Notes: generated by a model from the letters alone, not told the origin. 64,000 bases of DNA from an uncultured Paracoccaceae bacterium (GCA_943788135.1 CALSPC010000007.1:372001-436000); one strand, 5' to 3'. Numbered from the stretch's first letter, positions 32,934 to 41,996 are shown. Numbers and translations are program-made.

Positions 32934-34340
32934 ATGAACTCAATTTTTAAATTTTCAGTCTTTTTATTAGCCCTAAGTCTTACTTATAGTTGTTTTGAGG
33001 ATGATGATGACACTGCTATAGAAAGCTCAGAAATTAGTGATTTTGTTTGGAAAGGCATGAATTTCATTTATCTCTACAAGGACAATATCCCCGATTTGTC
33101 AGATGATCGGTTTACATCGTATACTGAGTATCGAAAATTTTTAAACGGCTTTGACAGTCCTGAAAATTTATTTGAAAGTTTAATTTATCAACGTGAACTA
33201 GTTGATCGATTTAGTTGGATTACAACTAATTATATTGAGCTAGAACAGCAATTTAGCGGCGTCACGAAGACCACTGGTGCAGAATATAATTTTTATTATG
33301 CACCTGGAAGTTCGACCGATGTATTTGGAATTGTACGTTTAGTTCAACCTAACAGTAATGCCGGCTCTACCCCTTTAGTTAGAGGTCATATTTTCAATAA
33401 GATTGACGGCGTAACTTTAACTGAAGCTAATCTGCGTTCACTTTTAAACCCAGACACCTACACGGTTCATTTAGCAACATACAACACAAACGGAACAGCT
33501 ACCCCTGATGATGATAATCTAACAGAAAGTACAGAAACGATCACGCTGACAAAGACCGTTTTTTCTGAAAACCCAATTTTCAAAACCGAAATAATAACTT
33601 TAAATTCCAAGAAGGTAGGCTATTTGATGTACAATGGGTTTGTAGCGGATTATGATGCTGAACTAAATGCTGTTTTTGGAGATTTTAAAGCCCAAAACAT
33701 AGAACATTTAGTCCTAGATCTGCGCTATAATCCTGGGGGCAGTGTAAATACTGCCATTACTTTAGGAAGTATGATTACTGGAATATCGAATAAAGTATTT
33801 GCGCGCTTACAATATAATAATGATTTGGAACGCTTTAATACCAACTATAATTTTACAACCACTTTGTCCGACGATACGCCAATTTATTCGTTGGGACTTT
33901 CAAAGGTATATGTGATTACCACTGGCAGTTCTGCATCTGCTAGTGAAATGGTCATTAACAGTTTAAAACCCTACATCGATGTGGTGCAAATTGGCACCAA
34001 TACAAATGGTAAAGCTCAAGCATCTGTAACCATTTATGACTCCCCAGACTTTCAAAGGGAAGGCGCAAATCCAAATCACTTGTATGCGCTCCAACCTTTA
34101 GTCGCCTCTACTGTTAATACGGACTATTTAGGAGTACCTTTTAATGGCTTAACTCCTGATATTGAAGTCCGTGAAAATGTGACCAATTTTGGTGTTTTAG
34201 GCGATAGCAATGAACCTCTACTCGCCGCAGCTCTCGCCGCCATTCAATCGGGTAGATTTGCAATTGACACGCAAGGCATCACGCCTATTATGGATTCTAA
34301 TACCTTCAAACCACATTCCAAAACCATGTATATTGATTAA
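32934..34340 (+). CDS. S41 family C-terminal processing peptidase, lipoprotein
   Basis: A 468-residue envelope protease of the S41 (tail-specific) family. It starts with a lipoprotein signal ending in LTYSCFED (Cys20), followed by an acidic linker. A PDZ-like region (about 140-180) precedes the catalytic domain, in which LDLRYNPGGSV, the nucleophile Ser in TTGSSASASEMV and the Lys in NTNGKAQ are visible. It should sit on the outer or inner membrane facing the periplasm. It is convergent with btuB, 12 bp apart. Confidence 0.93.
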   Translation: MNSIFKFSVFLLALSLTYSCFEDDDDTAIESSEISDFVWKGMNFIYLYKDNIPDLSDDRFTSYTEYRKFLNGFDSPENLFESLIYQRELVDRFSWITTNYIELEQQFSGVTKTTGAEYNFYYAPGSSTDVFGIVRLVQPNSNAGSTPLVRGHIFNKIDGVTLTEANLRSLLNPDTYTVHLATYNTNGTATPDDDNLTESTETITLTKTVFSENPIFKTEIITLNSKKVGYLMYNGFVADYDAELNAVFGDFKAQNIEHLVLDLRYNPGGSVNTAITLGSMITGISNKVFARLQYNNDLERFNTNYNFTTTLSDDTPIYSLGLSKVYVITTGSSASASEMVINSLKPYIDVVQIGTNTNGKAQASVTIYDSPDFQREGANPNHLYALQPLVASTVNTDYLGVPFNGLTPDIEVRENVTNFGVLGDSNEPLLAAALAAIQSGRFAIDTQGITPIMDSNTFKPHSKTMYID

Positions 34341-34352
34341 TATCTGTTGAAC

Positions 34353-36200
34353 TTATAGAATAAGTTTAAACCCTACTCTGGCATTTCGTCCTTTGGTTGC
34401 ATAGCCAGGTACATCTTCGTAAGCTTCATTTAAGAGGTTGTCAATTCCCGCAAAGAATGTAATCTTATCTTTTAAAGCGCTATGACTTAGATATAAATTA
34501 ACGATTCTAAAACTATCTAAAAGTGGGACAAAACTGTTTTCGAAACGCTGGTGTGTATATTGGTAGGATACCGATGCAAAAGTCGCTTTTGAAATATCAT
34601 ATCCCGTTTGAAAATTTACTTTATGTTTAGGAATTCTACGGGCTAGGCTTTCTTTATATTCAGTAAAAGAATAATTCATTTGAATGGATAACCTATCCGC
34701 AACAGTGGTGTCTAATTCCAACTCAACTCCTCTAGCATGAAGTACATCAGCTGCATTTAGATAACCACCATCTATCCATAATACCGTATTATTTTCTTTT
34801 CTGTTAAAAAACAACCCACTTACTCTAAAATCAGAATTAAGCTTAAACTCTACTCCTGCTTCTACGGTTAAGTTCTCTTCGGGATCAAGGTCAGCATTAG
34901 CACCAAAATCACCATACAAATGAGATAAGGTTGGTGTTATATAAGACGTACTGTAAGAAGCAAAAAACTTGGTATATCCTTCTTTGGATGGTATTGCAAA
35001 CGATGGATTTATGTTATATACAAAATTAGAACCATATACGTTATGGTTGTTTATACGAACCCCTGCATTAATATTTAAACCAAATTCTGAAACAAACACG
35101 AAATTTGCATAAGGATCTACAATTGTAAACGTTTCATTTGCGGAGAATGTTGCTCGGTTTTCTATTACATTAAGTCCAAAAATAGTATAAAAACTCTCAT
35201 CGAATACCGATTTACTGTTCACATCTAACACAACGTTCGATGATTTGAATGTCGAAGGAAAGCGAGACACCAATTCGCGCTCATATTCACTAAATGCTGC
35301 ATTCAAATTGAGACTTCCGTTTGAGTATTTAAATTGAGAAGAAACGCCTACACGTACTTGTGTACTGTTAAATTCGTCTGAAGTATCTGCTAAACTAAAA
35401 TTTGAGTCATATCCATCTATTTCTGATTTTGTGTCTGAATAATTCCCATAAATATGAAGTGAAAAAGCGTTGCTGAAGTTATATCCAAAGCTTGTATTTA
35501 GGCCGTATTTTGAAAACGCATCTTTTTCATTCGCTTCACTAATTACAGCTGAGAGACCATCCGTAGATTGGTTACTGAAAGCGGCTCTGTAGGTGAATTT
35601 TTTCAATGTTCCACTAAAAGCTACATTTGTGTTAATATCAGCAATATTATCATTTTGATCTGTTGCAGTTTGATTTGTCCCTAAACTTGTTGAAAAAACA
35701 GTACGCATTTTTTTGGCACTTGCAGCTTTGGTTGTGATATTGATTACGGCGGATGCAGCACCAGTTCCATACAATGTGCTAGACGCCCCTTTTATTATTT
35801 CTACAGATTCAATTTGACTCAAGTCTAGCAAACGGAAATCATATTCTCCAGCGATTAATGAAGGATCACTAACTTGGACTCCGTCAATTAAAACTAAAAC
35901 TTGGCGGTTTCGTCCACCACGAACATAAACCCCTAAATTTTGACCCGCATTACTGCGACTACCATTAATTTCTATACCACTTTTGGTATTAATTAATTCC
36001 GAAATCGTACGGCCTTGATTGTTTTCAATTTCTTGTGACGATATTTTGATGACGGTTTTTCCAGAATTTTCACGTTTCAACTCGAAACGAGAATCGGAAA
36101 CCACAACTTCATCTAAAGATTCTTCAGAAACAGTTTGAGAAAAAATTTGAGCTTGAACACATAAACAAAGTGCAATTACTAGGGTAGGCTTGTAGGTCAT
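34353..36200 (-). CDS. btuB: TonB-dependent vitamin B12 receptor BtuB
   Basis: An outer-membrane TonB-dependent receptor of 615 residues. After the signal peptide comes a TonB-box-like stretch (SLDEVVVSDSR), the plug domain (VYVRGGRNRQVLVLIDGVQV, then IESVEIIKGASSTLYGTGAA) and a 22-strand barrel ending in an aromatic C-terminal strand. The substrate call rests on the cobalamin riboswitch on the same strand 80 bp upstream (36280-36440), with a size close to E. coli BtuB (614). Confidence 0.93.
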   Translation of the reverse strand: MTYKPTLVIALCLCVQAQIFSQTVSEESLDEVVVSDSRFELKRENSGKTVIKISSQEIENNQGRTISELINTKSGIEINGSRSNAGQNLGVYVRGGRNRQVLVLIDGVQVSDPSLIAGEYDFRLLDLSQIESVEIIKGASSTLYGTGAASAVINITTKAASAKKMRTVFSTSLGTNQTATDQNDNIADINTNVAFSGTLKKFTYRAAFSNQSTDGLSAVISEANEKDAFSKYGLNTSFGYNFSNAFSLHIYGNYSDTKSEIDGYDSNFSLADTSDEFNSTQVRVGVSSQFKYSNGSLNLNAAFSEYERELVSRFPSTFKSSNVVLDVNSKSVFDESFYTIFGLNVIENRATFSANETFTIVDPYANFVFVSEFGLNINAGVRINNHNVYGSNFVYNINPSFAIPSKEGYTKFFASYSTSYITPTLSHLYGDFGANADLDPEENLTVEAGVEFKLNSDFRVSGLFFNRKENNTVLWIDGGYLNAADVLHARGVELELDTTVADRLSIQMNYSFTEYKESLARRIPKHKVNFQTGYDISKATFASVSYQYTHQRFENSFVPLLDSFRIVNLYLSHSALKDKITFFAGIDNLLNEAYEDVPGYATKGRNARVGFKLIL

Positions 36201-36279
36201 TTAAATTTAATTACTCGAGATACTAAGGCATACTAAAGCGTATGAAAACTTCTATCCCGAAAGTTTAACATTGTTTTTT

Positions 36280-36440
36280 GAATTAGGCAGGTCTCCTGGC
36301 TTACGTCTTTTGAATAGTCTTCCCAGAATTTTATTTTCCAGTGACAAGAAATGTATCAAAAGCATTTTGCGATGCAAAACTAAGCTTACAGTTGCGGGAA
36401 CAGCTCTGGAATTTAACCAGATTCCCTTTTAATTGCATAC
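36280..36440 (-). ncRNA. Cobalamin riboswitch upstream of btuB
   Basis: Read on the minus strand, the region has the landmarks of the adenosylcobalamin-type riboswitch in order. They are an entry AAAAGGGAAT, then the B12-box core GAGCTGTTCCCGCAACTGTAAGC with its internal pairing partners, then GTCACTGG, and the closing AAGCCAGGAGACCTGCC. It probably represses btuB expression when cobalamin is plentiful. It fills most of the 300-base gap between btuB and the DUF6580 gene. Confidence 0.93.
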
Positions 36441-36474
36441 CAAAATAAATTGCTATACAAACCAAAATTCGGGG

Positions 36475-36482
36475 CAAATGTA
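36475..36482 (-). promoter_or_regulatory. -7 box of the btuB riboswitch transcript
   Basis: On the minus strand TACATTTG matches TAnnTTTG and lies about 35 bp upstream of the first conserved riboswitch base. This places the transcription start just before the aptamer. Confidence 0.55.
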
Positions 36483-36524
36483 AATAATTCTAATACATAT
36501 AGATGAAATTAATTGAAATATTAT

Positions 36525-36532
36525 TATTTTTG
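36525..36532 (+). promoter_or_regulatory. -7 box of the DUF6580 gene
   Basis: TATTTTTG matches TAnnTTTG and lies 15 bp before the ATG at 36548. It supports that ATG, rather than the in-frame ATG at 36503, as the true start. Confidence 0.5.
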
Positions 36533-36547
36533 AAAAAACGTTATCCT

Positions 36548-37045
36548 ATGTCAACTACCTACTTATCTAAAAAGCAACTCTTTATAATAGCTTTTATGTT
36601 AATTGCAGTTTTATTTAGATTACTGCCACATCTTCCAAATTTCACCCCCATAACGGCGATAGCGCTTTTTGGTGGTCTTTATTTTTCAAATAAAACTATG
36701 GCATACCTAGTACCACTAGTGATCATGGCGCTATCAGATTTATTTTTAGGGTTTCATTCCATTTCTTTTGTTGTCTATGCTGCTTTTATAGTCGTGAGTT
36801 TTATTGGAACTCAAACTAAAAAACCGAGTGTTTTTACCATTCTCTTAAGCAGTATCAGCTTTTTTATCATTACTAATTTTGGAGTATGGCTTATTGGCTA
36901 CCCAAAAACATGGTCAGGTCTTGTAGAATGCTACACACTAGCACTACCATTTTTTAGAAATTCACTTCTAGGAGATTTATTTTATTCTGGGGTAATGATT
37001 CTTGGGTTTAATGCTGTTCGAAAAAAATATCTTAACTTAGCTTAA
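36548..37045 (+). CDS. DUF6580 family putative membrane transport protein
   Basis: A 165-residue integral membrane protein with about five helices (for example LFIIAFMLIAVLFRLLPHL and TMAYLVPLVIMALSDLFLGF). The PNFTPITAIALFGG motif is characteristic of DUF6580, which resembles substrate-binding S components of ECF transporters. I start it at 36548 because a TATTTTTG box lies between this ATG and the upstream one at 36503. It is divergent from the riboswitch-controlled btuB, so a role in uptake of corrinoid or a related micronutrient is plausible but unproven. Confidence 0.82.
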   Translation: MSTTYLSKKQLFIIAFMLIAVLFRLLPHLPNFTPITAIALFGGLYFSNKTMAYLVPLVIMALSDLFLGFHSISFVVYAAFIVVSFIGTQTKKPSVFTILLSSISFFIITNFGVWLIGYPKTWSGLVECYTLALPFFRNSLLGDLFYSGVMILGFNAVRKKYLNLA

Positions 37046-37104
37046 GACATTTTACTTTTTATATTTCTTTAACCAAACACCTGTAAAGGTTTAACTTATC
37101 TATA

Positions 37105-38310
37105 ATGGAATTTTTCAGTTTAGCTTGTATTATAATTGGCTTTGTGGTATTGGCTATATATCTTAAACGACCTAATGCAAATGCAGAAATACAACAACAG
37201 GTAGAGCAACAATTAAAGTTACAAATAGAACAGAAAGACGCTCGAATTTCACAGTTAGAAAAAGAAAGTGTAGAAAAAGACACTAATCTGTCCAACTTAA
37301 ACAAACAATTAGAAATTGCATCTGCAAAAACAGAAACTTTCGAACAATTAAAGACTGAAAAAGCAAAACTTGAAGAAGGCATTAAACGCCTCGAAATAGA
37401 AAGAAATCATTTAAAAGGGGAAACCATTTCCTTTCAAAAAGCGGAAGAAGCCAGACAATTAGAATCTAACAAAAATATAGCGGCAGCAGTTACGCTACAA
37501 CAGTCTTTAGAAAAAGAAAAGGAACGCCTCAATGATGACCGTGTTAAGGAAAAAGAAGACCTCATACATAAAATGAAGTTGAAATGGTCTGAACACGAAA
37601 AAGATGTAGAAAATCATATTCAACAAATATGTAGAAATAATATAATTACATACGTCAGTCAAGAAAAATTTCCGCATCCCAGAAATAAACCTGATAATTC
37701 TATTGAAATTATGGATCAACTAGTAGTGTTTGATGCTAAAAGCCCTGCAAATGATGATTTGACAAATTTTCCAAAATATATCAAACAACAAACGGAAAGC
37801 TTAAAAAAATATGCCAAACACGATAATGTAAAGAACGATTTATTTTTAGTCATTCCTTCAAACACCTTAGATGTTATTAATCAGTTTCACTATAATATTG
37901 GCGATTACAACGTGTATATTATCACTAAAGATGCTCTTGAACCCATAATATTAAGTTTGAAAAAAATAGAAGAGTATGAATTTGCAGACAAATTAAGTCC
38001 CGAAGATCGCGATAATGTGTGTAGAATCATTGGAAAATTCGCGCATACCACAAAAAGACGGATTCAAATTGATGAATTTTTTGCTCGAGAATTTTTAGAT
38101 ACTTTGAGTAAAGCTGGTACCCAACTGCCCAGGGATATTCTAGAAAATGTAATTAAGTTTGAAAACGCAGAAAAGCTAAATCCCCCCATGGAAAAGCGTA
38201 GCAAACAAATCCTAACAAAGGATTTAAAAGAACAGGTTGACAAGTTGCAAAACGAAATGCAATTACGTGAAATTCCAAAAATTGAAACAAAAATTGATTT
38301 TGATAGCTAA
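37105..38310 (+). CDS. Membrane-anchored coiled-coil protein with RmuC-like nuclease domain
   Basis: A 401-residue protein with one N-terminal transmembrane helix (FFSLACIIIGFVVLAIYL). A long coiled coil rich in Glu, Lys and Gln follows, about residues 28-170. A C-terminal domain contains IEIMDQLVVFDAKSPAND (Asp about 211, then xxK), resembling the DxK core of PD-(D/E)xK nucleases in RmuC. This layout (anchor, coiled coil, nuclease) is that of RmuC DNA recombination proteins, but the match is partial and I cannot confirm the family. The DNA-facing role is an inference. Confidence 0.6.
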   Translation: MEFFSLACIIIGFVVLAIYLKRPNANAEIQQQVEQQLKLQIEQKDARISQLEKESVEKDTNLSNLNKQLEIASAKTETFEQLKTEKAKLEEGIKRLEIERNHLKGETISFQKAEEARQLESNKNIAAAVTLQQSLEKEKERLNDDRVKEKEDLIHKMKLKWSEHEKDVENHIQQICRNNIITYVSQEKFPHPRNKPDNSIEIMDQLVVFDAKSPANDDLTNFPKYIKQQTESLKKYAKHDNVKNDLFLVIPSNTLDVINQFHYNIGDYNVYIITKDALEPIILSLKKIEEYEFADKLSPEDRDNVCRIIGKFAHTTKRRIQIDEFFAREFLDTLSKAGTQLPRDILENVIKFENAEKLNPPMEKRSKQILTKDLKEQVDKLQNEMQLREIPKIETKIDFDS

Positions 38311-38325
38311 AACTATGACATTCGC

Positions 38326-39177
38326 CTAAAACGAACGGGCTAAATTAAACCCAAAATACACATCGCTATCACTCCAATCTCCTGTACTGGTTCCAAAAAC
38401 ACCATTGGTATTCATAGATTGAGAATTGGTAAAATGCAACTGAAATACATGACCGCCAGTCTCTAGGTCTACTCCAATAGAAAATGGATTGGTGTAAAGA
38501 GACCCCTCTGCTCTATTGAGGTGAACCCCATATTCCATATTTACCGACCAACGTTTTCCTAGCTTGTAACGCCCACCAAAACCTACGCCATATTGCGAAT
38601 TGTCTTGAAGGTCATTGGTGACGTAGTTATCATGAAAAAATGTAGGGGAAACAATCACCGATAATTCAGAATTGATTTTTCGAGAAATCAAGAGTTGCGC
38701 CACATAACTTAAGCGGTGCTTAAACTCCAATTTAGGTAAGTTATCTGTACTCAAAGCAGTATTGGCCAAAACAGATGTATAACCTGCAACAGTAAAGGGC
38801 ATTTTACCAGCTTGTTGTTTTAAGAGTGCAAACTTACTTCCTACCTCATATATTTTTTGATTGGAGCTTCTGGAGGCGCTAATATTAAAGCGGTCAGAGA
38901 CGCCATACACAAAGTTTAAGTGAGTCACCGCTTCATCCAAACCAAAAAGGTTTTTGAAGCCATTTTTAACTGTTCCAAAACGATGCGAAACAATAAAGTT
39001 AAATCCGCCTTTGGCTACTAATTTGGTAGATTCAAAATTGATCACTTTTAAGCCTTTAAACACGGCTGAAGCAAATGCAGGGGTTTCAGGATCTGTATCA
39101 ATTTCACTCAATAAGTCGTTTTGAGCAAAAAGAAATACACTAAAAGATAAAAACAGAGTAGTAAAAAAAAATTTCAT
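38326..39177 (-). CDS. DUF5777 family outer-membrane beta-barrel protein
   Basis: A 283-residue protein with a signal peptide (FFTTLFLSFSVFLFAQ). A series of alternating amphipathic strands follows, ending in aromatic FGFNLARSF, as expected for an outer-membrane barrel. The early segment FASAVFKGLKVINFESTKL and the HRFGTVKNGFKNLFGLD region mark DUF5777. It is downstream of the DOMON, ankyrin and OB-fold genes on the same strand, separated from them by a terminator hairpin. It may be a porin or anchor for the nearby redox proteins, which is a guess. Confidence 0.85.
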   Translation of the reverse strand: MKFFFTTLFLSFSVFLFAQNDLLSEIDTDPETPAFASAVFKGLKVINFESTKLVAKGGFNFIVSHRFGTVKNGFKNLFGLDEAVTHLNFVYGVSDRFNISASRSSNQKIYEVGSKFALLKQQAGKMPFTVAGYTSVLANTALSTDNLPKLEFKHRLSYVAQLLISRKINSELSVIVSPTFFHDNYVTNDLQDNSQYGVGFGGRYKLGKRWSVNMEYGVHLNRAEGSLYTNPFSIGVDLETGGHVFQLHFTNSQSMNTNGVFGTSTGDWSDSDVYFGFNLARSF

Positions 39178-39188
39178 TTTATAAAGTT

Positions 39189-39226
39189 AAAAAAAAACCA
39201 TCAGAAAATGATCTAATGGTTTTTTT
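39189..39226 (-). terminator. Terminator after the DOMON/T9SS gene
   Basis: The inverted repeat AACCAT ... ATGGTT with an inner ATCA/TGAT pairing is flanked by A and T runs. On the minus strand it ends in a long T run, 20 bp past the stop at 39246. Confidence 0.7.
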
Positions 39227-39245
39227 AATTATGAATTAAGTACTG

Positions 39246-40010
39246 TTATTGTTTGACAATACGCTTAGTTTGAGAAAAATCAGATGTACTAATATTCATG
39301 ATATAAACTCCTGAACTCCATCCTGAAGTATTAATTTTTGAATTGAACTGATCCATTTCTGTTTGCAAAACAAGGGAGCCTAAAACATTATATACAGTAA
39401 CCCTTGCTTTTTGAATACTCGTAGGAAACTCTACATTAAGTGTTTTTTGTGTTGGATTTGGATACACCTTAAATTCTCGAACTGTGGCAATAGCTTCAGT
39501 GCCAAGAGTTGACGATGCTCCTCCTCTAGCGGCATGATATGCTAAATTCAAACTAGAACCATTAGCCCAAAGCATTGGGAAACTTGTGTTATTAGTTGTT
39601 GTAAATACATAATCGTTAGAATCTCCAGTATTAAGATCTCTAGTGGCTACAATTGTACGTACACCACTCGCAGTAGTATTACTATCTAAGGCCCAATCTT
39701 GAGAACTATCTACATTTGGAGTATTTTGACTTCCAGTAAAATTTCGATCTGAAAGTGTACCTGGATTTCCGTGATAAATAATCACATCATCACCACTAGA
39801 ACCCATAGAATTTCCAGAATTCACATTCAAACCAACCGCTAGCCATTTGTCATCTGGCCCCACCATTGTCATAGTGACTTTATTAGTTGTACCATTCACA
39901 TCAAACTGTACAGTGAATCCGGTTGTAAGTGTTACAACCCCTGTAGAAACATTTTGCGCAAATCCGTAAGACGTGAACAAGAACGTAATTATAAACGTAA
40001 TTTTTTTCAT
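39246..40010 (-). CDS. DOMON-like domain protein with T9SS type A sorting domain
   Basis: A 254-residue secreted protein. It has a signal peptide (IITFLFTSYGFAQ). A DOMON-like beta-sandwich follows, about 22-170 (MTMVGPDDKWLAVGLN, then DWALDSNTTASGVRTIVATR and a late YHAARGG); DOMON domains bind haem or sugars. The C-terminus is a T9SS type A sorting domain (VYPNPTQKTLNVEF, then NVLGSLVL and SGVYIM). It should be exported to the cell surface. It is 17 bp downstream of the ankyrin gene. Confidence 0.88.
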   Translation of the reverse strand: MKKITFIITFLFTSYGFAQNVSTGVVTLTTGFTVQFDVNGTTNKVTMTMVGPDDKWLAVGLNVNSGNSMGSSGDDVIIYHGNPGTLSDRNFTGSQNTPNVDSSQDWALDSNTTASGVRTIVATRDLNTGDSNDYVFTTTNNTSFPMLWANGSSLNLAYHAARGGASSTLGTEAIATVREFKVYPNPTQKTLNVEFPTSIQKARVTVYNVLGSLVLQTEMDQFNSKINTSGWSSGVYIMNISTSDFSQTKRIVKQ

Positions 40011-40026
40011 AGTATCCGTGTTTAAA

Positions 40027-40533
40027 TTAATTTTTTAAAATTGAGTTTAACGTTTTATCGTTATGCATTTTTGCAAAATCTAAAGGCGATTGACCGCCAT
40101 CATTTTTCATAAACGCACTTGCATTGGCATCCATAAGGAGCGAGACAAGTTCTTGATTATTAAAGAGTACCGCATAGTGCAAAGCGGTGGCTCCATTGGC
40201 ATCAGTAAGGTTGGGGTCTGCTCCCGCGCCTATCAAAGCCTTTGCAATTTCTGTATGCCCTTTGACCACTGCAGCCATTAGAGGCGTACCATCTTTGCTA
40301 TTACCATTGATGTTATCTACTTTTTGTATCAAGTACTTGGCAACTTCTAGATTATTATAATAGGCTGCTAGAGTTAGCGGCGAACTACCTCTGTCGTTTA
40401 ATGCATCAACAGATTTTGGATTGGTCGTAAAAAACATTTCCATTTCTTCTACAGTTCCCGTTCGAGCACAATCAAAAATATCCGATTGTGCGAATGAAAA
40501 GTTTAACGCTAAAAAAAGTACTAGATACTTCAT
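40027..40533 (-). CDS. Ankyrin repeat domain-containing protein, exported
   Basis: A 168-residue protein with a signal peptide (YLVLFLALNFSFAQ) and about four ankyrin repeats, seen as GSSPLTLAAYYNNLEVAKYL, GTPLMAAVVKGHTEIAKALI and GATALHYAVLFNNQELVSLL. Ankyrin repeats mediate protein contacts, so it may hold together other components of this cluster. The stop of the OB-fold gene lies 3 bp upstream. Confidence 0.93.
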   Translation of the reverse strand: MKYLVLFLALNFSFAQSDIFDCARTGTVEEMEMFFTTNPKSVDALNDRGSSPLTLAAYYNNLEVAKYLIQKVDNINGNSKDGTPLMAAVVKGHTEIAKALIGAGADPNLTDANGATALHYAVLFNNQELVSLLMDANASAFMKNDGGQSPLDFAKMHNDKTLNSILKN

Positions 40534-40536
40534 TGG

Positions 40537-40914
40537 TTATTTTTTTATGGTACACTGATCCAATTTAATTTCCTCTAGTAAATCATCAAATCCGATACAA
40601 CGGCCTTTGACAGTCACAGAGTCATTGACTTTCAAATCACTAGTTAAAGTCACAAATTGACCATAAACTTTGTGACCAATGGTCAAACTTTGGGAATCTA
40701 TTGCGGTTACTAATCCTGAAACTAACAGGGTTTGATCCAAATATTTCTGCTCCGCTTGAGCGGAATTCTGAATAAACTCTTCATGTATATAGTCGGCTTT
40801 TACCGCAAAACTTACAGCTTCCTCACTAATTGACCTATGATTGGGGTACATATAGGAATAAGCAATAATGGATCCTATAATTAATATGAAAATAACTATT
40901 AATTTGTTTTGCAT
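40537..40914 (-). CDS. OB-fold (tRNA_anti-like) membrane-anchored protein
   Basis: A 125-residue protein with an N-terminal hydrophobic anchor (LIVIFILIIGSIIAYSYM) and a single OB-fold of the tRNA_anti-like type. It is seen in YLDQTLLVSGLVTAID, then VYGQFVTLTSDLKVNDSVTV and KGRCIGFDDLLEEIKLDQC. Envelope OB-folds of this kind are common in Bacteroidota, with unknown ligands. It is the first gene of the minus-strand redox cluster, divergent from the cytochrome at 41016 across a 101 bp gap. Confidence 0.85.
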   Translation of the reverse strand: MQNKLIVIFILIIGSIIAYSYMYPNHRSISEEAVSFAVKADYIHEEFIQNSAQAEQKYLDQTLLVSGLVTAIDSQSLTIGHKVYGQFVTLTSDLKVNDSVTVKGRCIGFDDLLEEIKLDQCTIKK

Positions 40915-41015
40915 AACCCCTTAAATTATTAGTCTAAAATAAAGATTTTTATTGAATTATAATCTTTTAGATGAAAAAAGAATTAAATTTGGTTATACTT
41001 TAACACTCAATTTTT

Positions 41016-41381
41016 ATGAAATTTACACGATTTATTTTTGCCTTTGCTATTGGAATTCTACTATGGTCTTGCACCAACACGAGCGAAAGTGACCTGATTG
41101 AACAAGTTGAGCCAGAAGATATTATTACCTATACAGAACACATCAAACCGATATATGAGAACAACTGTATAAATTGCCATTCCAACCCTGCAATTAACGG
41201 CGCTAGTATGCCATTCACAACGCTTAGCGAACTTCGGAACTCCATTGAAAATACCGATCATATAGACAGAATCAATCGCCAACCTGGTGAGGGTGGTTTT
41301 ATGCCCTTAGGTGGAACGCGCTTACCTCAAGTGTCTATTGATCTTATTGAGCAATGGCAATCGGAGGGCTTTGCTGAATAA
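41016..41381 (+). CDS. Cytochrome c-like lipoprotein (CxxCH)
   Basis: A 121-residue lipoprotein (signal ending ILLWSCTN, Cys19) with a single haem c motif CINCH (near residue 52) in the frame TEHIKPIYENNCINCHSNP. It has a conserved late GGFMPLGGTRLP segment carrying a likely axial Met. These features fit a small c-type cytochrome of the envelope. It starts a two-gene unit with YceI, 12 bp apart. Confidence 0.92.
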   Translation: MKFTRFIFAFAIGILLWSCTNTSESDLIEQVEPEDIITYTEHIKPIYENNCINCHSNPAINGASMPFTTLSELRNSIENTDHIDRINRQPGEGGFMPLGGTRLPQVSIDLIEQWQSEGFAE

Positions 41382-41393
41382 CGTTATATATTT

Positions 41394-41933
41394 ATGATGA
41401 AAAATATTTATCTCCTATTTTTATGTATTTCTTTTACTGGAATATCTCAGAAAAAATACCTTACCAAATCGGGTGTACTTAACTTTGAAGCCAGTGTTGA
41501 AGCATTTGAAGAAATCAAAGCCTCCAACTCTAATGTTACTGCCATTTTTAATGCCGCAAACGGACAAATTGCAGCACTCGCCCTCGTCAAAGGGTTTCGA
41601 TTCAAAAATGCGCTTATGGAAGAGCATTTTAATGAAAATTATGCCGAATCTGACCTATACCCAAAGGCAATTTTTAAAGGCGAATTGGTAGGCTTTTCTT
41701 TAGACGCCCTTCAAACAAGCTATTCTATTCAAGGAACATTGAGTTTTCATGGAATTACTAAACCTCTTGAAAATGTTTCTGTTGAAGTCAAATCTTCAGA
41801 AAATTCTTTCACACTACAAGGAACATTTGAAATTGCACCCAATGATTTTGATATCGAAATCCCAAAAATTGTGCGTTCAAAAATAGCGGATTCTGTGGCT
41901 GTAATTTTTGAATTTGAATTACTGAAAAAATAA
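41394..41933 (+). CDS. YceI family protein
   Basis: A 179-residue protein with a signal peptide (IYLLFLCISFTGISQ) and a YceI-type lipocalin-like barrel, which in homologues binds isoprenoid lipids such as polyprenyl quinones. The segments GVLNFEASVEAFEEIKASN, NYAESDLYPKAIFKGEL and LSFHGITKPL are characteristic. It is paired with a cytochrome c lipoprotein, suggesting quinone-linked or lipid-linked redox work in the periplasm. A bidirectional terminator follows. Confidence 0.92.
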   Translation: MMKNIYLLFLCISFTGISQKKYLTKSGVLNFEASVEAFEEIKASNSNVTAIFNAANGQIAALALVKGFRFKNALMEEHFNENYAESDLYPKAIFKGELVGFSLDALQTSYSIQGTLSFHGITKPLENVSVEVKSSENSFTLQGTFEIAPNDFDIEIPKIVRSKIADSVAVIFEFELLKK

Positions 41934-41940
41934 GTATTAA

Positions 41941-41968
41941 AAAAAGCCGCATTTAGCGGCTTTTTTTT
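41941..41968. terminator. Terminator after yceI (bidirectional)
   Basis: The hairpin GCCGC-ATTTA-GCGGC is flanked by A and T runs. It can serve the yceI unit on the plus strand and the metalloprotease gene on the minus strand. Confidence 0.9.
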
Positions 41969-41996
41969 GAATATTATCTCAATAGATTTATCTGTT

